Of a stretch of DNA of 64,000 nt, positions 54,624-64,000 are shown piece after piece. Position numbers and translations under genes: made by a program. The notes under the pieces are model-generated. The model had not been told where the DNA came from and made no database searches. It saw only the letters and a program-made list of their open reading frames with translations. How positions within the stretch are numbered: the first letter of the stretch is position 1; each line of letters starts with the position of its first letter. Origin of the DNA: Magnetovibrio sp. (GTDB lineage: Bacteria > Pseudomonadota > Alphaproteobacteria > Rhodospirillales > Magnetovibrionaceae); assembly GCA_026196495.1 (NCBI GenBank), contig JAPHSY010000008.1, positions 1-64,000 of the forward strand, given 5' to 3'.

Positions 54624-55315
54624 TAACGGACCTCACCTTGGCGTTGTTCTTCTTTGGATTCCAAATCGGCAACGACGGTTTCACCTGCTGTGGTCAATTG
54701 TCCTACACACAGCATCGGTGCAGTGCCCTTGGGCAAGTATACGTCCACACGTGAGCCAAAGCGGATCAGGCCGAAACGTTGTCCAGCTTGCAGGAAGTCA
54801 CCTTCTTTGACTTGGCAAACGATGCGGCGTGCGACCAGACCGGCGATTTGCACGAAAGCAATATCATGACCAGTGGTGGTCTTCATGGAAAGCGACATGC
54901 GTTCATTGAACTCGGACGCTTTGTCCAGTTCAGCATTGAGAAACTTGCCAGGGCGGTAAGCAATTTTAGAAATTGTGCCGTCCATTGGTGCACGGTTCAC
55001 ATGGACATTGAAGACGTTCATGAAAATGCAAACGCGTGGGCGGGCTTCATCACCCATTTCCAATTCAGCAGGGGGGATGGCTTCATCAACCAAACACACG
55101 CGACCATCGGCTGGTGCAATCACGAGGCCGGGGCGTGTGGGGGTTACGCGATCTGGGTCACGGAAAAAGTAAACACACCACAGTGTCAGAACCAAGCCGA
55201 TCCAGCCTAAAGGTTCCGCGTAATACCCCATTGCGGATGCAATCACGGCAAACAGGGCAATAAACGGCCAGCCGGCGCGGTTGATGGGGACCAAAATCGT
55301 TTTCACGAAAAGCAT
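54623..55315 (-). CDS. psd: phosphatidylserine decarboxylase, short proenzyme
   Basis: 230 residues. Self-cleavage at Gly-Ser in [12 protein letters not shown] gives the pyruvoyl cofactor. Two N-terminal membrane helices. The short form (about 220-230) is usual in alphaproteobacteria. With pssA it makes phosphatidylethanolamine. Confidence 0.96.
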   Translation of the reverse strand: MLFVKTILVPINRAGWPFIALFAVIASAMGYYAEPLGWIGLVLTLWCVYFFRDPDRVTPTRPGLVIAPADGRVCLVDEAIPPAELEMGDEARPRVCIFMNVFNVHVNRAPMDGTISKIAYRPGKFLNAELDKASEFNERMSLSMKTTTGHDIAFVQIAGLVARRIVCQVKEGDFLQAGQRFGLIRFGSRVDVYLPKGTAPMLCVGQLTTAGETVVADLESKEEQRQGEVR

Positions 55316-55420
55316 TTCCTTATCATTGGGCGGATAACCGCCAATTCATATTCGCGCGCATTGTAAAGGGGCAAATGCGTTACGTTAAGCCCTTTCAAAA
55401 ACAGCCTTATAGCGTGGCTT

Positions 55421-56404
55421 TTATTGACCGGGTAGGCGGAATATTTGTCCTGGGTAAATTAAGTCTGGATTGCGGATGAGATCTTGATTGGCCTCATAAA
55501 TCATGTGATAGCGCAAACCTTTGCCATAAGTGCGTTCTGCCAGCCGCCAAAGGCTGTTACCGGGTTGAACCACCACAAAGTTTCCGGGTTCAAGGTTTTT
55601 GGTGTCTTCAGGCTCGGCACGTTGGAACGGAAGTTCACGGCGTGCCAAGACTTTATTTTGTTTATCAACCATGTCGGCGCGTAGAGTATAAGTTCCTGGT
55701 GCAATGTCGGTTTGCGGTGTTACCGACCAACGACCGGCTTCGTCAGAGGTTGCGCGACCAATAAAGTGGTTGTCGATGTATAGCTGCACGCCGTGGCTTG
55801 GCTTGGCGTGCCCACTGATGGTGAGATTGCCGTTACCGTAATCAACAGAATCCACACCGAATATATCTTCGGGGCCGGGCTTTTGCAGAACTTCACTGGC
55901 GCCGGTGCCGTCACGGCGGACTTTCAGGGCCAAAGCCCCATCGCTGTTGCCATCACGTTCCGGCACAACCAAGATCACAACATGTTCAGACAGAACGGGC
56001 TTATGGTCCTCAAACGTCATACGCAAACCCAAGCGTCGCTCACCAGGTTCCAAGAGTTTTTCAGGGACGAATACCCACTCGCCGTTACCGTCGGTGGTGA
56101 CGGTGCCAAACGTGGCTTCGCCGTCTAGGATTTCGACATGGCTGGTTGGGTGGGCGCGTCCGGCCATGACTGCGTTGCCTTCGGGATTGACACGGACAAC
56201 GTCGAATGTGGGCGGTGTTAGCTGTATAGCTTCGGGTTTGCTGGTTTGTTGTTCTTGAACTGCAGGCTTGGGTGCGGGGGGCGGTGGCGTTTCTGGGCTA
56301 CCCAGCATCAAACTGAGGCCAACGGCCACGGCCACGATGACCGCTACCAATGTTCCGATCATGACGGATTTTTGCAAAGCCCCCAGCTCCTTATAATTAT
56401 GCAC
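55421..56404 (-). CDS. membrane-anchored LysM protein with Ig-like domains
   Basis: 327 residues: one membrane helix (about 12-34), Pro-rich linker, two Ig-like/adhesin-type repeats (VMAGRAHPTSHVEILDGEAT and LTISGHAKPSHGVQLYIDNH share the same pattern) and a C-terminal LysM (VVVQPGNSLWRLAERTYGKG). Probably binds peptidoglycan from the inner membrane. This arrangement is common in alphaproteobacteria; role unknown. Confidence 0.88.
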   Translation of the reverse strand: MHNYKELGALQKSVMIGTLVAVIVAVAVGLSLMLGSPETPPPPAPKPAVQEQQTSKPEAIQLTPPTFDVVRVNPEGNAVMAGRAHPTSHVEILDGEATFGTVTTDGNGEWVFVPEKLLEPGERRLGLRMTFEDHKPVLSEHVVILVVPERDGNSDGALALKVRRDGTGASEVLQKPGPEDIFGVDSVDYGNGNLTISGHAKPSHGVQLYIDNHFIGRATSDEAGRWSVTPQTDIAPGTYTLRADMVDKQNKVLARRELPFQRAEPEDTKNLEPGNFVVVQPGNSLWRLAERTYGKGLRYHMIYEANQDLIRNPDLIYPGQIFRLPGQ

Positions 56405-56503
56405 GCCCCGGTTATTCGTTAGACATTAGACTAAATGTGCACCGTGTCGACTGCAAATGCTGTGCTTACGACGATGTGGATAGGTATGTCTAGATTGTGC
56501 GGA

Positions 56504-57403
56504 TTACCACTCCTGCCCCCCGGAAACAGGCGCTTTTTTGGCTTTAACTTGATTTTTGATGGAAGGGAGCGTGAGAAGGTATTCAATTAGGGCTTCCCGG
56601 TCCGTTGCAGTCATTTTACTGGTGGAATGGCTTACCGATTCGCTCATAGCGCCGCTGACAAAGTCACCATCTGGCAGCATACCAATGGTGAAGAGCATTT
56701 CGAAATCGCCCTTTTTCCATTTGCCTGTTCCGGTCTGTTTGTTAGGCGTAATGTTGGGAACGGTGATGCCTTCGGGATTGCGTTTGGTGCCGGCGTAAGC
56801 CATACCGTCGTCACGCCCACCCAAAGCGCCACGAGGTGTATGGCATTCGTGACAATGGGACAGAGCTTCTGCAAGGTAGCGCCCGCGTGGCCACTCCGGT
56901 TTTGGGCCTTTGTCCAGATACAGCACATTCCAAAACCTCATCAACCAACGCCAGCTGAACGGCGGAGAAATGTCATGGCTTTTGTTGCGTTGTGCTTGGG
57001 CAGGTTGACGTTTGAGGTATTCCCACAGTGCCTTTATGTCTTCATCGTCCATGTTGGTGTAAGACGTATACGGAAAAGCAGGAAAATAATGAGAGCCATC
57101 GGGGCTACGGCCTTCACGCATGGCGCGGACAAAATCCGAATAGGTCCAAAGCCCGATTCCAGTGTTGGGGTCGGGTGTGATGTTGGGACTGTAAAATGTA
57201 CCAAAATCCGTTTTAAAGGCACGACCTCCTGCCAAACGGGGGCCGTTGCCTTTTTTATCGGTGTGACAGCTCTCACAGCCACTGAGGTTGAATATGTATT
57301 CACCACTGCGGGGCACGGTTTGAGCGTTAGCAGGTGCAGCCATAACGGCACCCACAGCCCAAAGCCCCATCACTATGGAAACTGCATTTAAGTTTCGATA
57401 CAC
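56504..57403 (-). CDS. di-heme cytochrome c
   Basis: 299 residues with signal peptide (cleavage near ANAQ). Two CxxCH heme sites: CESCH near residue 45 and CHECH near 185, each followed by a distal Met region (SPNITPDPNTGIG and VPNITPNKQTGTG repeats). The paired NITPxxxTGIGxW motif is that of cytochrome subunits of periplasmic alcohol/sorbosone dehydrogenases, but no dehydrogenase is adjacent. Twelve bases after the cytochrome c' gene. Confidence 0.93.
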   Translation of the reverse strand: MYRNLNAVSIVMGLWAVGAVMAAPANAQTVPRSGEYIFNLSGCESCHTDKKGNGPRLAGGRAFKTDFGTFYSPNITPDPNTGIGLWTYSDFVRAMREGRSPDGSHYFPAFPYTSYTNMDDEDIKALWEYLKRQPAQAQRNKSHDISPPFSWRWLMRFWNVLYLDKGPKPEWPRGRYLAEALSHCHECHTPRGALGGRDDGMAYAGTKRNPEGITVPNITPNKQTGTGKWKKGDFEMLFTIGMLPDGDFVSGAMSESVSHSTSKMTATDREALIEYLLTLPSIKNQVKAKKAPVSGGQEW

Positions 57404-57415
57404 GTTTGATTAATC

Positions 57416-57871
57416 TCATTTTTTCTTTTCGCGGAAATTCTCGTGGCAATTCTTGCATGCACCGCCCAGCTTGCCAAGGGCTGCACCAACAGCAGCCATG
57501 TCACCGGATTGGGTGGCCATTTCCATGCCTTTGGCGGCGTCTTGGAACATTTTCACCGCTTTGGCAAAATCGGCAGGCTTTTCCCAAATCACGGGCAATG
57601 CTTCGGTTTCACCAAAATCAGAACCTTCTGGGAAGACTGAGCCCGCAATGTTGGACAGAGCAGCCATGCCTTGGCCATGCACGATGAGATTGGCTTTATT
57701 ACCAGTTTCGCTTTTTAAGATGCCGACGATGGCGCCCATATGGCCGCCAATGGATTTCATGACGGATTTGCGATATTTGATTTCACCGTCACCATCGGCA
57801 AAAGCTGGGGCGGTGAAGGCGGTGGCTGAGATTACGGCTAAGGCCAGAATGGTGGGTTTAAATAAATGCAT
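57416..57871 (-). CDS. cytochrome c' (class II)
   Basis: 151 residues with signal peptide (cleavage near APAFAD) and four-helix bundle. CKNCH close to the C-terminus is the class II heme site. These bind NO or serve as electron carriers in the periplasm. Operon with the di-heme cytochrome. Confidence 0.95.
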   Translation of the reverse strand: MHLFKPTILALAVISATAFTAPAFADGDGEIKYRKSVMKSIGGHMGAIVGILKSETGNKANLIVHGQGMAALSNIAGSVFPEGSDFGETEALPVIWEKPADFAKAVKMFQDAAKGMEMATQSGDMAAVGAALGKLGGACKNCHENFREKKK

Positions 57872-57953
57872 GGTCTTGCACTCCTCTTATCCTTGGGGCA
57901 CGTTAAAAACAATATCTTAGGCTTTGATGTAGGCGACCATTGGGGGCATTTCC

Positions 57954-58538
57954 ATGACGAAATTAACGTCTTTGTGTGTATTTTGCGGTTCGCGCATGGG
58001 GGAAGACCCTGCGCACGCTCAAGAAGGAGAGAAACTCGGCCAAATGCTGGGTGAACGTGGTGTGCGCTTGGTCTACGGTGGTGGCGGCATCGGACTGATG
58101 GCGGTGGTTGCCAATGCAGCCGTTGCGGCTGGGGCTCCTGTTACAGGCATTATCCCTGAATTTTTACGCGCATATGAAGTTGGTGTTGTTGATGGAGCCG
58201 AAGAGCTTGTGGTCGAAGGCATGCATGAACGCAAAGCCAAGATGTTTGAAATTTCTGATGCCTTTGTGGTGCTGCCGGGCGGGCTTGGCACATTGGACGA
58301 AAGCATTGAAATTACAACCTGGAAGCAGCTTCAACAGCACAACAAGCCAATCATTTTTGTAAACACCAATGGCTATTGGGACCCATATATGGCCCTGATT
58401 GATCGGGTGGTCGAGGGCGGTTTTGGTCATCACAAGGTGCGTGAATTGTTCCAAGTGGTGGACCGGGTTGAGGATGTTTTTGACGCGATTGCCGCGTCTC
58501 CCGATTCGGATGAAGTGGTGCTTACCAGCCATCTTTAA
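57954..58538 (+). CDS. LOG-family nucleotide phosphoribohydrolase
   Basis: 194 residues. PGGLGTLDESIEITTW is the PGGxGTxxE motif of the LOG family, which cleaves nucleoside 5'-monophosphates to base and ribose phosphate; SRMGEDPAH is the N-terminal nucleotide loop. Likely nucleotide turnover. Divergent from the cytochrome genes. Confidence 0.93.
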   Translation: MTKLTSLCVFCGSRMGEDPAHAQEGEKLGQMLGERGVRLVYGGGGIGLMAVVANAAVAAGAPVTGIIPEFLRAYEVGVVDGAEELVVEGMHERKAKMFEISDAFVVLPGGLGTLDESIEITTWKQLQQHNKPIIFVNTNGYWDPYMALIDRVVEGGFGHHKVRELFQVVDRVEDVFDAIAASPDSDEVVLTSHL

Positions 58539-58601
58539 GTGGTTTTTTATCCCCTAAAACAGGAACCAGCCCGAAAGTGTAGGTTTTTTGAGAGGCTGTG
58601 C

Positions 58602-58630
58602 TTGTCAAAGTGCACGCTGGGCCTTATGTT
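58602..58630 (+). promoter_or_regulatory. sigma-70 promoter of icd
   Basis: TTGTCA, 17-base spacer, TATGTT, about 107 bases before the start codon. Confidence 0.65.
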
Positions 58631-58736
58631 GCACGCGCACAATAAATCGCATATCTGCGAACGCAAAAATCAGCTCTCTCGAAAGGGCCCTCGAAACATA
58701 CTTCACCTGGGGACGGGGAAATAAGGAGACATACGG

Positions 58737-59957
58737 ATGTCGAAGATTAAGGTCGCCAATCCTATCGTCGAACTCGACGGCGATGAAATGACCCGTATTA
58801 TTTGGGAATTCATCAAAAACAAACTGATTCTGCCGTACTTGGACGTAGACCTGAAATACTACGATCTGGGCATGGAAAAGCGCGACGAAACGGATGATCA
58901 GATCACCATCGACGCTGCAAACGCCATCAAAGAACACCGTGTTGGCGTCAAATGCGCCACCATCACGCCGGATGAAGCTCGCGTTGAAGAGTTTGGTCTG
59001 AAGAAAATGTGGAAGTCTCCGAACGGTACAATCCGTAACATCCTCGGCGGCACCGTGTTCCGCAAGCCGATCATCTGTAACAACGTGCCGCGCTTGGTGC
59101 CGGGGTGGACCCAGCCCATCGTCATTGGTCGTCACGCATTTGGTGATCAATACCGCGCAACCGACTTCTTGGTTCCCGGCGCGGGTAAGCTAACCATGAA
59201 ATTCGTGCCCGAAGACGGCGGCGAAGTGATCGAGCGTGAAGTGTTTGATTTCCCAAGCTCCGGCGTGGCGATGTCTATGTACAACTTGGACGAATCCATC
59301 AAAGGTTTTGCGCGTTCTTGCATGAACTACGGCTTGGATCTTGGCTGGCCCGTGTACTTGTCCACCAAGAACACCATCATGAAAGCCTATGACGGTCGCT
59401 TCAAAGACTTGTTTGAAGAAGTTTATCAAACTGAATTCAAAGATAAGTTTGACGCCGCTGGCATCACCTATGAACACCGTTTGATCGATGACATGGTCGC
59501 TTGCGCCATGAAATGGTCTGGTGGTTTTGTTTGGGCTTGTAAGAACTATGACGGCGACGTTCAATCTGACACCGTTGCACAGGGCTTTGGCTCGCTGGGT
59601 CTGATGACCTCCGTTCTGATGACGCCCGATGGACAAACTGTCGAAGCGGAAGCCGCCCACGGCACCGTGACGCGTCACTATCGTCAACACCAAGAAGGCA
59701 AAGAAACCTCCACCAACCCGATCGCTTCGATCTTTGCGTGGACCCGTGGCTTGGCTTATCGCGGCAAGTTTGATGACACCCCAGACGTGGTGAAATTCGC
59801 AGAAGCACTTGAACGCGTATGTATCGAAACGGTCGAAGCTGGCTTCATGACCAAAGATTTGGCATTGCTCATCGGCCCCGATCAGGCCTGGATGACCACC
59901 AACCAGTTCTTGGAAAAATTGGACGAAAACCTGCAAGCCGAAATGGCCACCTGGTAA
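58737..59957 (+). CDS. icd: NADP-dependent isocitrate dehydrogenase
   Basis: 406 residues of the eukaryote-like homodimeric type: [19 protein letters not shown], substrate loop [17 protein letters not shown] and [19 protein letters not shown]. Converts isocitrate to 2-oxoglutarate in the TCA cycle. AAGGAGA precedes the ATG. Strong promoter and terminator: single gene, likely well expressed; codon use is more C/G-ending than that of the neighbours, in line with high expression. Confidence 0.97.
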   Translation: MSKIKVANPIVELDGDEMTRIIWEFIKNKLILPYLDVDLKYYDLGMEKRDETDDQITIDAANAIKEHRVGVKCATITPDEARVEEFGLKKMWKSPNGTIRNILGGTVFRKPIICNNVPRLVPGWTQPIVIGRHAFGDQYRATDFLVPGAGKLTMKFVPEDGGEVIEREVFDFPSSGVAMSMYNLDESIKGFARSCMNYGLDLGWPVYLSTKNTIMKAYDGRFKDLFEEVYQTEFKDKFDAAGITYEHRLIDDMVACAMKWSGGFVWACKNYDGDVQSDTVAQGFGSLGLMTSVLMTPDGQTVEAEAAHGTVTRHYRQHQEGKETSTNPIASIFAWTRGLAYRGKFDDTPDVVKFAEALERVCIETVEAGFMTKDLALLIGPDQAWMTTNQFLEKLDENLQAEMATW

Positions 59958-59975
59958 GCGTCATACACTGCTATG

Positions 59976-60008
59976 AAAACCCCGTCGGAGCAATCCGGCG
60001 GGGTTTTT
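59976..60008 (+). terminator. rho-independent terminator of icd
   Basis: AAAACCCCGTCGG, loop, CCGGCGGGGTTTTTT. Confidence 0.94.
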
Positions 60009-60036
60009 TCTTGCCCCGAACAGATTGCGCATTAAA

Positions 60037-60870
60037 ATGGCTCGAAATCAATCGGTTGACCGATTGATGGCTCGCATGCGTCAGACCCCGGGGAAGTCGA
60101 TGTCTACAGATCCAGATCTTCAAATGATTTTGGCGGATATCCGTCAAGATTTTATGGTGAACACGCGCGATAAGTTGGATGACCTCGAAGAAGAAATCGA
60201 AGCCATTCGTATGGGGGCAGATAACCCCGAACAGCATATTCTTGAAATTAAGCGCGTCATCCACTCCATCAAAGGGGCTGGCGGTTCCTTTGGCTTTCCC
60301 ACCATTTCAAAGGTGGCGCATGGCCTGGAAGACTATCTGGAAACCACAGGCGACGTTTCTACGGTTACGGCAGATGACTTAACCGTGTTCATCAACACCA
60401 TTGCAGACATCTTGATGGCGGGTGATGAGCCGGACCATGAGCTGGCGCATATGATGCTGCGTAGCCTCCCTACAGGCCGTCGTCAGAGCGGTGTGCGGGC
60501 TCTGGACAAGGGTTCAGCTCTCATGCTGATGCCGCGTGGTGTGCAGCGTAAAATTATTTCTCAGGAATTGGCGCAGTTGGGCTACAAGGTCTCGATTCTC
60601 GAAAAACCTGTTGAAGCCATTGATATGGCGCTGACTTTGCACCCTGATTACGTTATCACCACCCAGGCATTGGGCCCAATTACCGGGATTGAACTTGCAT
60701 GGTCGTTACAAATGTTTGCGGTGACCCGGGATGTGAAAGTTGCGGTGATTACCGCTGATGATATCAGCGATGATATGTTGGAATCCCTGCCGCCACACAC
60801 CACGGTTATTAAGAAAGGTCCACGCTTTTCGCTGGAATTGATGAACTTCATCCGCAAGGGTGAGGAATAA
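60037..60870 (+). CDS. HPt domain fused to a receiver-like domain without phospho-Asp
   Basis: 277 residues. HPt domain about 25-150 with H76 in VIHSIKGAGGSFGFP, then a C-terminal CheY-like fold (about 165-277) in which the strand that should end in phospho-Asp reads HPDYVITTQALGPITG: Thr replaces Asp. The final K (VIKKGP) is kept. It could accept phosphate on His but not on the second domain, which may bind a partner. No kinase adjacent. Start at 60037 is uncertain: MSTDPDLQ at 60100 has GGGGAAG upstream. Confidence 0.85.
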   Translation: MARNQSVDRLMARMRQTPGKSMSTDPDLQMILADIRQDFMVNTRDKLDDLEEEIEAIRMGADNPEQHILEIKRVIHSIKGAGGSFGFPTISKVAHGLEDYLETTGDVSTVTADDLTVFINTIADILMAGDEPDHELAHMMLRSLPTGRRQSGVRALDKGSALMLMPRGVQRKIISQELAQLGYKVSILEKPVEAIDMALTLHPDYVITTQALGPITGIELAWSLQMFAVTRDVKVAVITADDISDDMLESLPPHTTVIKKGPRFSLELMNFIRKGEE

Positions 60871-61009
60871 GTTTGGCGTTTGGGTTAAACATCCAGCCTT
60901 TTGTGGCAAATATAGCTTGACGCATACCCTAAAATTCCGTAAAAACCGCCCACTCGGGGCTGCACGTGGTGTGGCCCTGCATATGTTTTAGGATTGAGGA
61001 GCCGAAGCA

Positions 61010-61300
61010 ATGGCCCGTAAATGTGCCCTGACCGGCCGTGGCGTACAGACCGGTAACAACGTGTCTCACGCCCACAACAAAACCCGTCGTCGTTTCCTGC
61101 CAAACTTGCAGGACATCTCTCTGTTGAGCGATGCTCTCGGCCAAACCGTTCGTTTGCGTTTGTGTGCCAGCACCATCCGCACCGTCGAACATAATGGTGG
61201 TCTCGACGCTTATCTTTTAGGAACGTCCAATTTGAAGCTGACGGATGAGGCTCAAAAGCTGAAGCGCCGCATTCAGCGTGCGCTCGCAAAAGCCGCGTAA
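61010..61300 (+). CDS. rpmB: 50S ribosomal protein L28
   Basis: 96 residues starting [20 protein letters not shown], basic, with [12 protein letters not shown]. Alphaproteobacterial length. AGGAGCCGAAGC precedes the ATG. Followed by a strong terminator. Confidence 0.98.
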   Translation: MARKCALTGRGVQTGNNVSHAHNKTRRRFLPNLQDISLLSDALGQTVRLRLCASTIRTVEHNGGLDAYLLGTSNLKLTDEAQKLKRRIQRALAKAA

Positions 61301-61325
61301 GTCTGGCATCATTGGACCCTTATCC

Positions 61326-61360
61326 AAAAGGCCCGCTCATTGAGCGGGCCTTTTGTTTTG
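61326..61360 (+). terminator. rho-independent terminator of rpmB
   Basis: AAAAGGCCCGCTCA / TGAGCGGGCCTTTT, then GTTTTG. Confidence 0.93.
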
Positions 61361-61413
61361 CCTGAATTCTCTGCTTGCTTGCAACAGGGGTTGAGCCTCC
61401 CCATTCTAAATAT

Positions 61414-62145
61414 ATGGATTTATCGCATTACCACCCTTCAAGACGTCGCTTTATCCGCTCACTTTTGGTGGCGGCGGGCTTTGCGCCTGCCATGATGGCT
61501 TTGGTGCGCCAAACTGGGGCTGAGGGGCATATGCCTGTGAAACCCGGTGTCCAGGCGCTCAGCGGCGATGTGCGGCTAAATGGCAAGCCAGCCCACATGG
61601 GGCAAGAAGTCTTCCCCGGCGATGTTTGTGCAACCGGAAATGATGGTTCGTGCACCATCGTGATTGGGGAACATGTCTATCTATTGCGTGAAGATGCGGT
61701 GGTCGAGTTTTATGCTGAAGACTTCGAAGAAGGCGTGAACGGCTCCATCTCAGGCAAGATTCGCTTGTTTGCGGGGGCCATGCTTTCAGTCTTTGCCCCC
61801 ACGCAAACACAAATTGTCACCCCCATGGCGACCATCGGTATTCGTGGAACGGCATGTTATGTGGATGTGCAAAGGGGCAGGACGTATGCTTGTGTTTGTT
61901 ATGGTGGGGCAGAGCTGAAAAGTACTCAAACTGGCGCATTGTTAGAAACGGTTCAGACCCAGCATCACGATAGTCCCCGCTATATCTATGAAGCCGATGC
62001 GGCACGCCAAATTGAGCATGCCCCTGTCGTTAACCACAGCGACGCAGAGCTCCGCATGTTGGAGGCACTGGTCGGGCGCGTTCCAGAATTTGACCAGCCA
62101 GGTGCCAAGCCATACGATGAACAATATAAGACAATTCAACCGTAG
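61414..62145 (+). CDS. Tat-exported FecR-domain protein
   Basis: 243 residues. Twin-arginine signal: [19 protein letters not shown]. FecR-like beta domain (about 45-160; [34 protein letters not shown]). In classic FecR this domain follows an anti-sigma segment; neither anti-sigma part nor ECF sigma gene is present, so it is probably a stand-alone periplasmic protein. The start at 61414 gives the Tat signal right after a short N-region. Precedes htpX on the same strand. Confidence 0.85.
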   Translation: MDLSHYHPSRRRFIRSLLVAAGFAPAMMALVRQTGAEGHMPVKPGVQALSGDVRLNGKPAHMGQEVFPGDVCATGNDGSCTIVIGEHVYLLREDAVVEFYAEDFEEGVNGSISGKIRLFAGAMLSVFAPTQTQIVTPMATIGIRGTACYVDVQRGRTYACVCYGGAELKSTQTGALLETVQTQHHDSPRYIYEADAARQIEHAPVVNHSDAELRMLEALVGRVPEFDQPGAKPYDEQYKTIQP

Positions 62146-62216
62146 GATTGACGATTGAATGTCGCGGGCTTATCTCATTCTCGTTATACAAATTTGAACA
62201 AGGAGTAGGGCTCACT

Positions 62217-63251
62217 ATGGGCTACATGCGTACGGCTGCGTTACTGGCGGCAATGACGGCATTGTTTATGGGCGTAGGCTATATGTTAGGGGCTGAAGGC
62301 GGTCTGGTGATTGCCTTGATGATGGCCTTGGCGATGAACGGTTTTGCTTATTGGTCATCTGATAAAATGGTGCTGCGTATGTACGGCGCGCGCCAAGTTA
62401 GCCGATCTGAACAGCCTGAATTCTACGATATGGTCGCAGCGCTTGCGGGGCAAGCCAACCTGCCGATGCCTAAGGTTTATATCATTGATGAAGACCAGCC
62501 CAATGCTTTTGCCACGGGGCGCAATCCGGAAAATGCCGCTGTTGCGGCGACCACAGGTTTGCTGCGTATACTCAATACCAATGAAGTTGCAGGTGTCATG
62601 GCCCATGAACTGGCGCATGTGAAAAATCGTGACACCTTGGTCATGACCATCACCGCGACCATCGCCGGTGCATTGTCAATGTTGGCGAACTTTGCACTGT
62701 TTTTTGGCGGTAGCAGTGGTGGCCGCAACAATCCCTTAGGCATTGTCGGTGTGATCTTGGTGGCCATATTGGCACCCATGGCAGCCATGTTGGTACAGAT
62801 GGCCATATCGCGCACGCGCGAGTACGAAGCCGATCGTATCGGTGCCGAAATATGCGGCCAACCTATGTGGTTGGCGTCTGCCTTGGACAAGTTGGAACAA
62901 GGTGCAAAGCGTATTGATAACGTTCGGGCCGAGGATAACCCGGCCACAGCGCACATGTTCATTGTGAACCCACTTCATGCCAAGTCTATGGATAGCTTGT
63001 TTTCCACACACCCTAATATGAAAAACCGTATTGAAAGATTGCAAAAAATGGCAGGGAGAATGACATCTTCTTCGCATTCTCAATCTCAGGCCCAACCTCA
63101 GGCCCAAACCCGTCCGCAAGCGCAACAACCTCGCTCTGAAACACAATCAACGGAGCAATCAGGCCCGGTCAAACGTTCCCGGCGGACCAGTTCCGTTCCC
63201 AATACGCGTGGGTCCAATGATGATGTCCGTTCGGGGCCTTGGGGGCGCTAG
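62217..63251 (+). CDS. htpX: membrane zinc protease HtpX
   Basis: 344 residues. Zinc site HELAH in [16 protein letters not shown] and third ligand in [11 protein letters not shown]; four hydrophobic segments. Degrades damaged membrane proteins. The last 50 residues are a Gln/Pro/Ser-rich, disordered cytoplasmic tail ([18 protein letters not shown]) that goes beyond the usual about 290 residues. Start at 62217 (MGYMRTAA) or 62226. Confidence 0.95.
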   Translation: MGYMRTAALLAAMTALFMGVGYMLGAEGGLVIALMMALAMNGFAYWSSDKMVLRMYGARQVSRSEQPEFYDMVAALAGQANLPMPKVYIIDEDQPNAFATGRNPENAAVAATTGLLRILNTNEVAGVMAHELAHVKNRDTLVMTITATIAGALSMLANFALFFGGSSGGRNNPLGIVGVILVAILAPMAAMLVQMAISRTREYEADRIGAEICGQPMWLASALDKLEQGAKRIDNVRAEDNPATAHMFIVNPLHAKSMDSLFSTHPNMKNRIERLQKMAGRMTSSSHSQSQAQPQAQTRPQAQQPRSETQSTEQSGPVKRSRRTSSVPNTRGSNDDVRSGPWGR

Positions 63252-63267
63252 GTTCAGTCGGATGTTG

Positions 63268-64000
63268 TCAGTGAGTATTTGAGGCACCTTGAAGTTTTTC
63301 GAACAAGTTGACATGCAGAAATGCGCTGTAAGGATTTAGGGCGTTCTCAAATTCAGGACTTTTCCTGACCAAGCGTAGATTCTTTGAAATCTCAGAAATT
63401 TGGGTGGTGAATTTTGATTTTTTTGATATGGCCAAGTACACAGGTGCCTTGCCAAGAGGAAAGTCTAAGGTCTTAATTTTGTTCAATACACCACTTTCGC
63501 CAGCGGCCCAGAGCAGCATCAGTTCGGGACCGATTGCGATATCCAAACGATTGTGAGCAACGCTCAACGCCAGTTGACGGAAGGTGCTTCGTTGTTCGAG
63601 AACAAACGCTTTGGATTGTGCGGCTTCATCAAACTCAGGTGTAACTCTGGCATTTCGAATACGACCAACGTATTTCCCATTTAGGTCGGAGATTTTCTCA
63701 ATTGAAAGGGGGCTATGCGCATTCTTAATCATAACCATTGTGAGATTGGCTATGGGTTCTTCGGGGTAGTGTAAAAACACCTCGCGATCAGGAGATTTTA
63801 AGGTTGGAATGACAGCATCAATCGTTCCCGTTTTGGCATTGTGAAAGGATCGTGGCCAATTGCTGATTTCAAATTTTGCTTGAATGCCCATTTGGGACAG
63901 AGCTTGCCTGATTTTGATGATAAGAATTCCGGTCGCATGACCGTCATCATCGACAAATATATAAGGTGGCGCAGATAACCCGCCAATGACCATTGTTTTT
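63268..64000 (-). CDS. periplasmic solute-binding-like protein (5' end outside window)
   Basis: At least 243 residues of the SBP_bac_3 fold: GGLSAPPYIFVDDDGHATGI, NWPRSFHNAKTGTIDAVIP, SDLNGKYVGRIRNA. The pattern matches stand-alone PBP-like proteins of marine alphaproteobacteria rather than a known transport operon; the ligand is unknown. The N-terminus with its signal peptide lies beyond the right edge; the first ATG in view is probably not the true start. Confidence 0.85.
   Translation of the reverse strand, partial: KTMVIGGLSAPPYIFVDDDGHATGILIIKIRQALSQMGIQAKFEISNWPRSFHNAKTGTIDAVIPTLKSPDREVFLHYPEEPIANLTMVMIKNAHSPLSIEKISDLNGKYVGRIRNARVTPEFDEAAQSKAFVLEQRSTFRQLALSVAHNRLDIAIGPELMLLWAAGESGVLNKIKTLDFPLGKAPVYLAISKKSKFTTQISEISKNLRLVRKSPEFENALNPYSAFLHVNLFEKLQGASNTH

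Noticed and set aside
56627-57391. 254-codon plus-strand frame opposite the di-heme cytochrome
   Set aside because: The minus strand carries two CxxCH sites and a signal peptide; the plus frame has no recognisable features.
59190-59936. 248-codon minus-strand frame inside icd
   Set aside because: Antisense to a clear isocitrate dehydrogenase gene with strong promoter and terminator.

Overview
The window reads as ordinary chromosome of a marine or aquatic alphaproteobacterium, most likely Rhodospirillales-like. This is inferred from gene content and order: DUF1491, DUF1127 and DUF2059 proteins, an adjacent psd-pssA pair, monomer-type NADP isocitrate dehydrogenase, two bacteriohemerythrins, many sensor/c-di-GMP proteins, and scattered members of the ppx-rlmE-guaB-rsmB-guaA neighbourhood that many alphaproteobacteria keep together. 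Base composition looks close to balanced, with clearly AT-richer stretches near 10.8-11.2 kb and 24.8-26.6 kb. I saw no rRNA, tRNA, CRISPR array, transposase or integrase.

Layout. 1-4 kb: partial ATM1-type ABC exporter, small helical protein, parvulin, GT39-like membrane glycosyltransferase. 4.4-8.1 kb: a PAS/GAF histidine kinase and a diguanylate cyclase that share the same N-terminal sensor module. 8.1-10.6 kb: a tight operon of five lipoproteins, four of them paralogues. 10.7-16.4 kb: an accessory island behind guaA (small proteins, a MurE-like ligase without its UDP-binding domain, a cysteine-repeat secreted protein, two paralogous lipoproteins). 16.4-23 kb: guaA, LysR, TSUP transporter, thiC with a TPP riboswitch. 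23-31 kb: PLD-family protein, Met-rich membrane protein, an AT-rich gene of unknown function, two hemerythrins around rsmB, guaB. 31-42 kb: FKBP-rhodanese fusion, rlmE-ppx, a very large PDZ lipoprotein, OmpA lipoprotein, GT4 and UDP-sugar epimerase, metY. 42.6-47.2 kb: kinase, receiver and REC-PAS-GGDEF-EAL operon. 48-53 kb: PadR-RND efflux operon with a perfect 39-bp palindrome. 53-64 kb: exonuclease, pssA/psd, LysM protein, cytochromes c, LOG, icd, HPt-pseudoreceiver, rpmB, Tat-exported FecR-domain protein, htpX and a partial periplasmic binding protein.

Main discovery candidate. The last codons of guaA recur three more times downstream of guaA, all in the same orientation (about 15260-15319, 14173-14231 and 10700-10771). 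They divide 5.7 kb into modules of about 1.1, 1.1 and 3.5 kb. Differences between the copies fall mostly at silent positions for the two inner copies and are more damaging in the outermost one. This is what serial insertion at the 3' end of guaA should leave: each newcomer supplies a working guaA tail and pushes the old tail outward. Two modules carry a single, homologous lipoprotein gene each and no recombinase, so they resemble gene cassettes anchored on guaA.

All calls come from reading the sequence without database searches; family names rest on recognised motifs.
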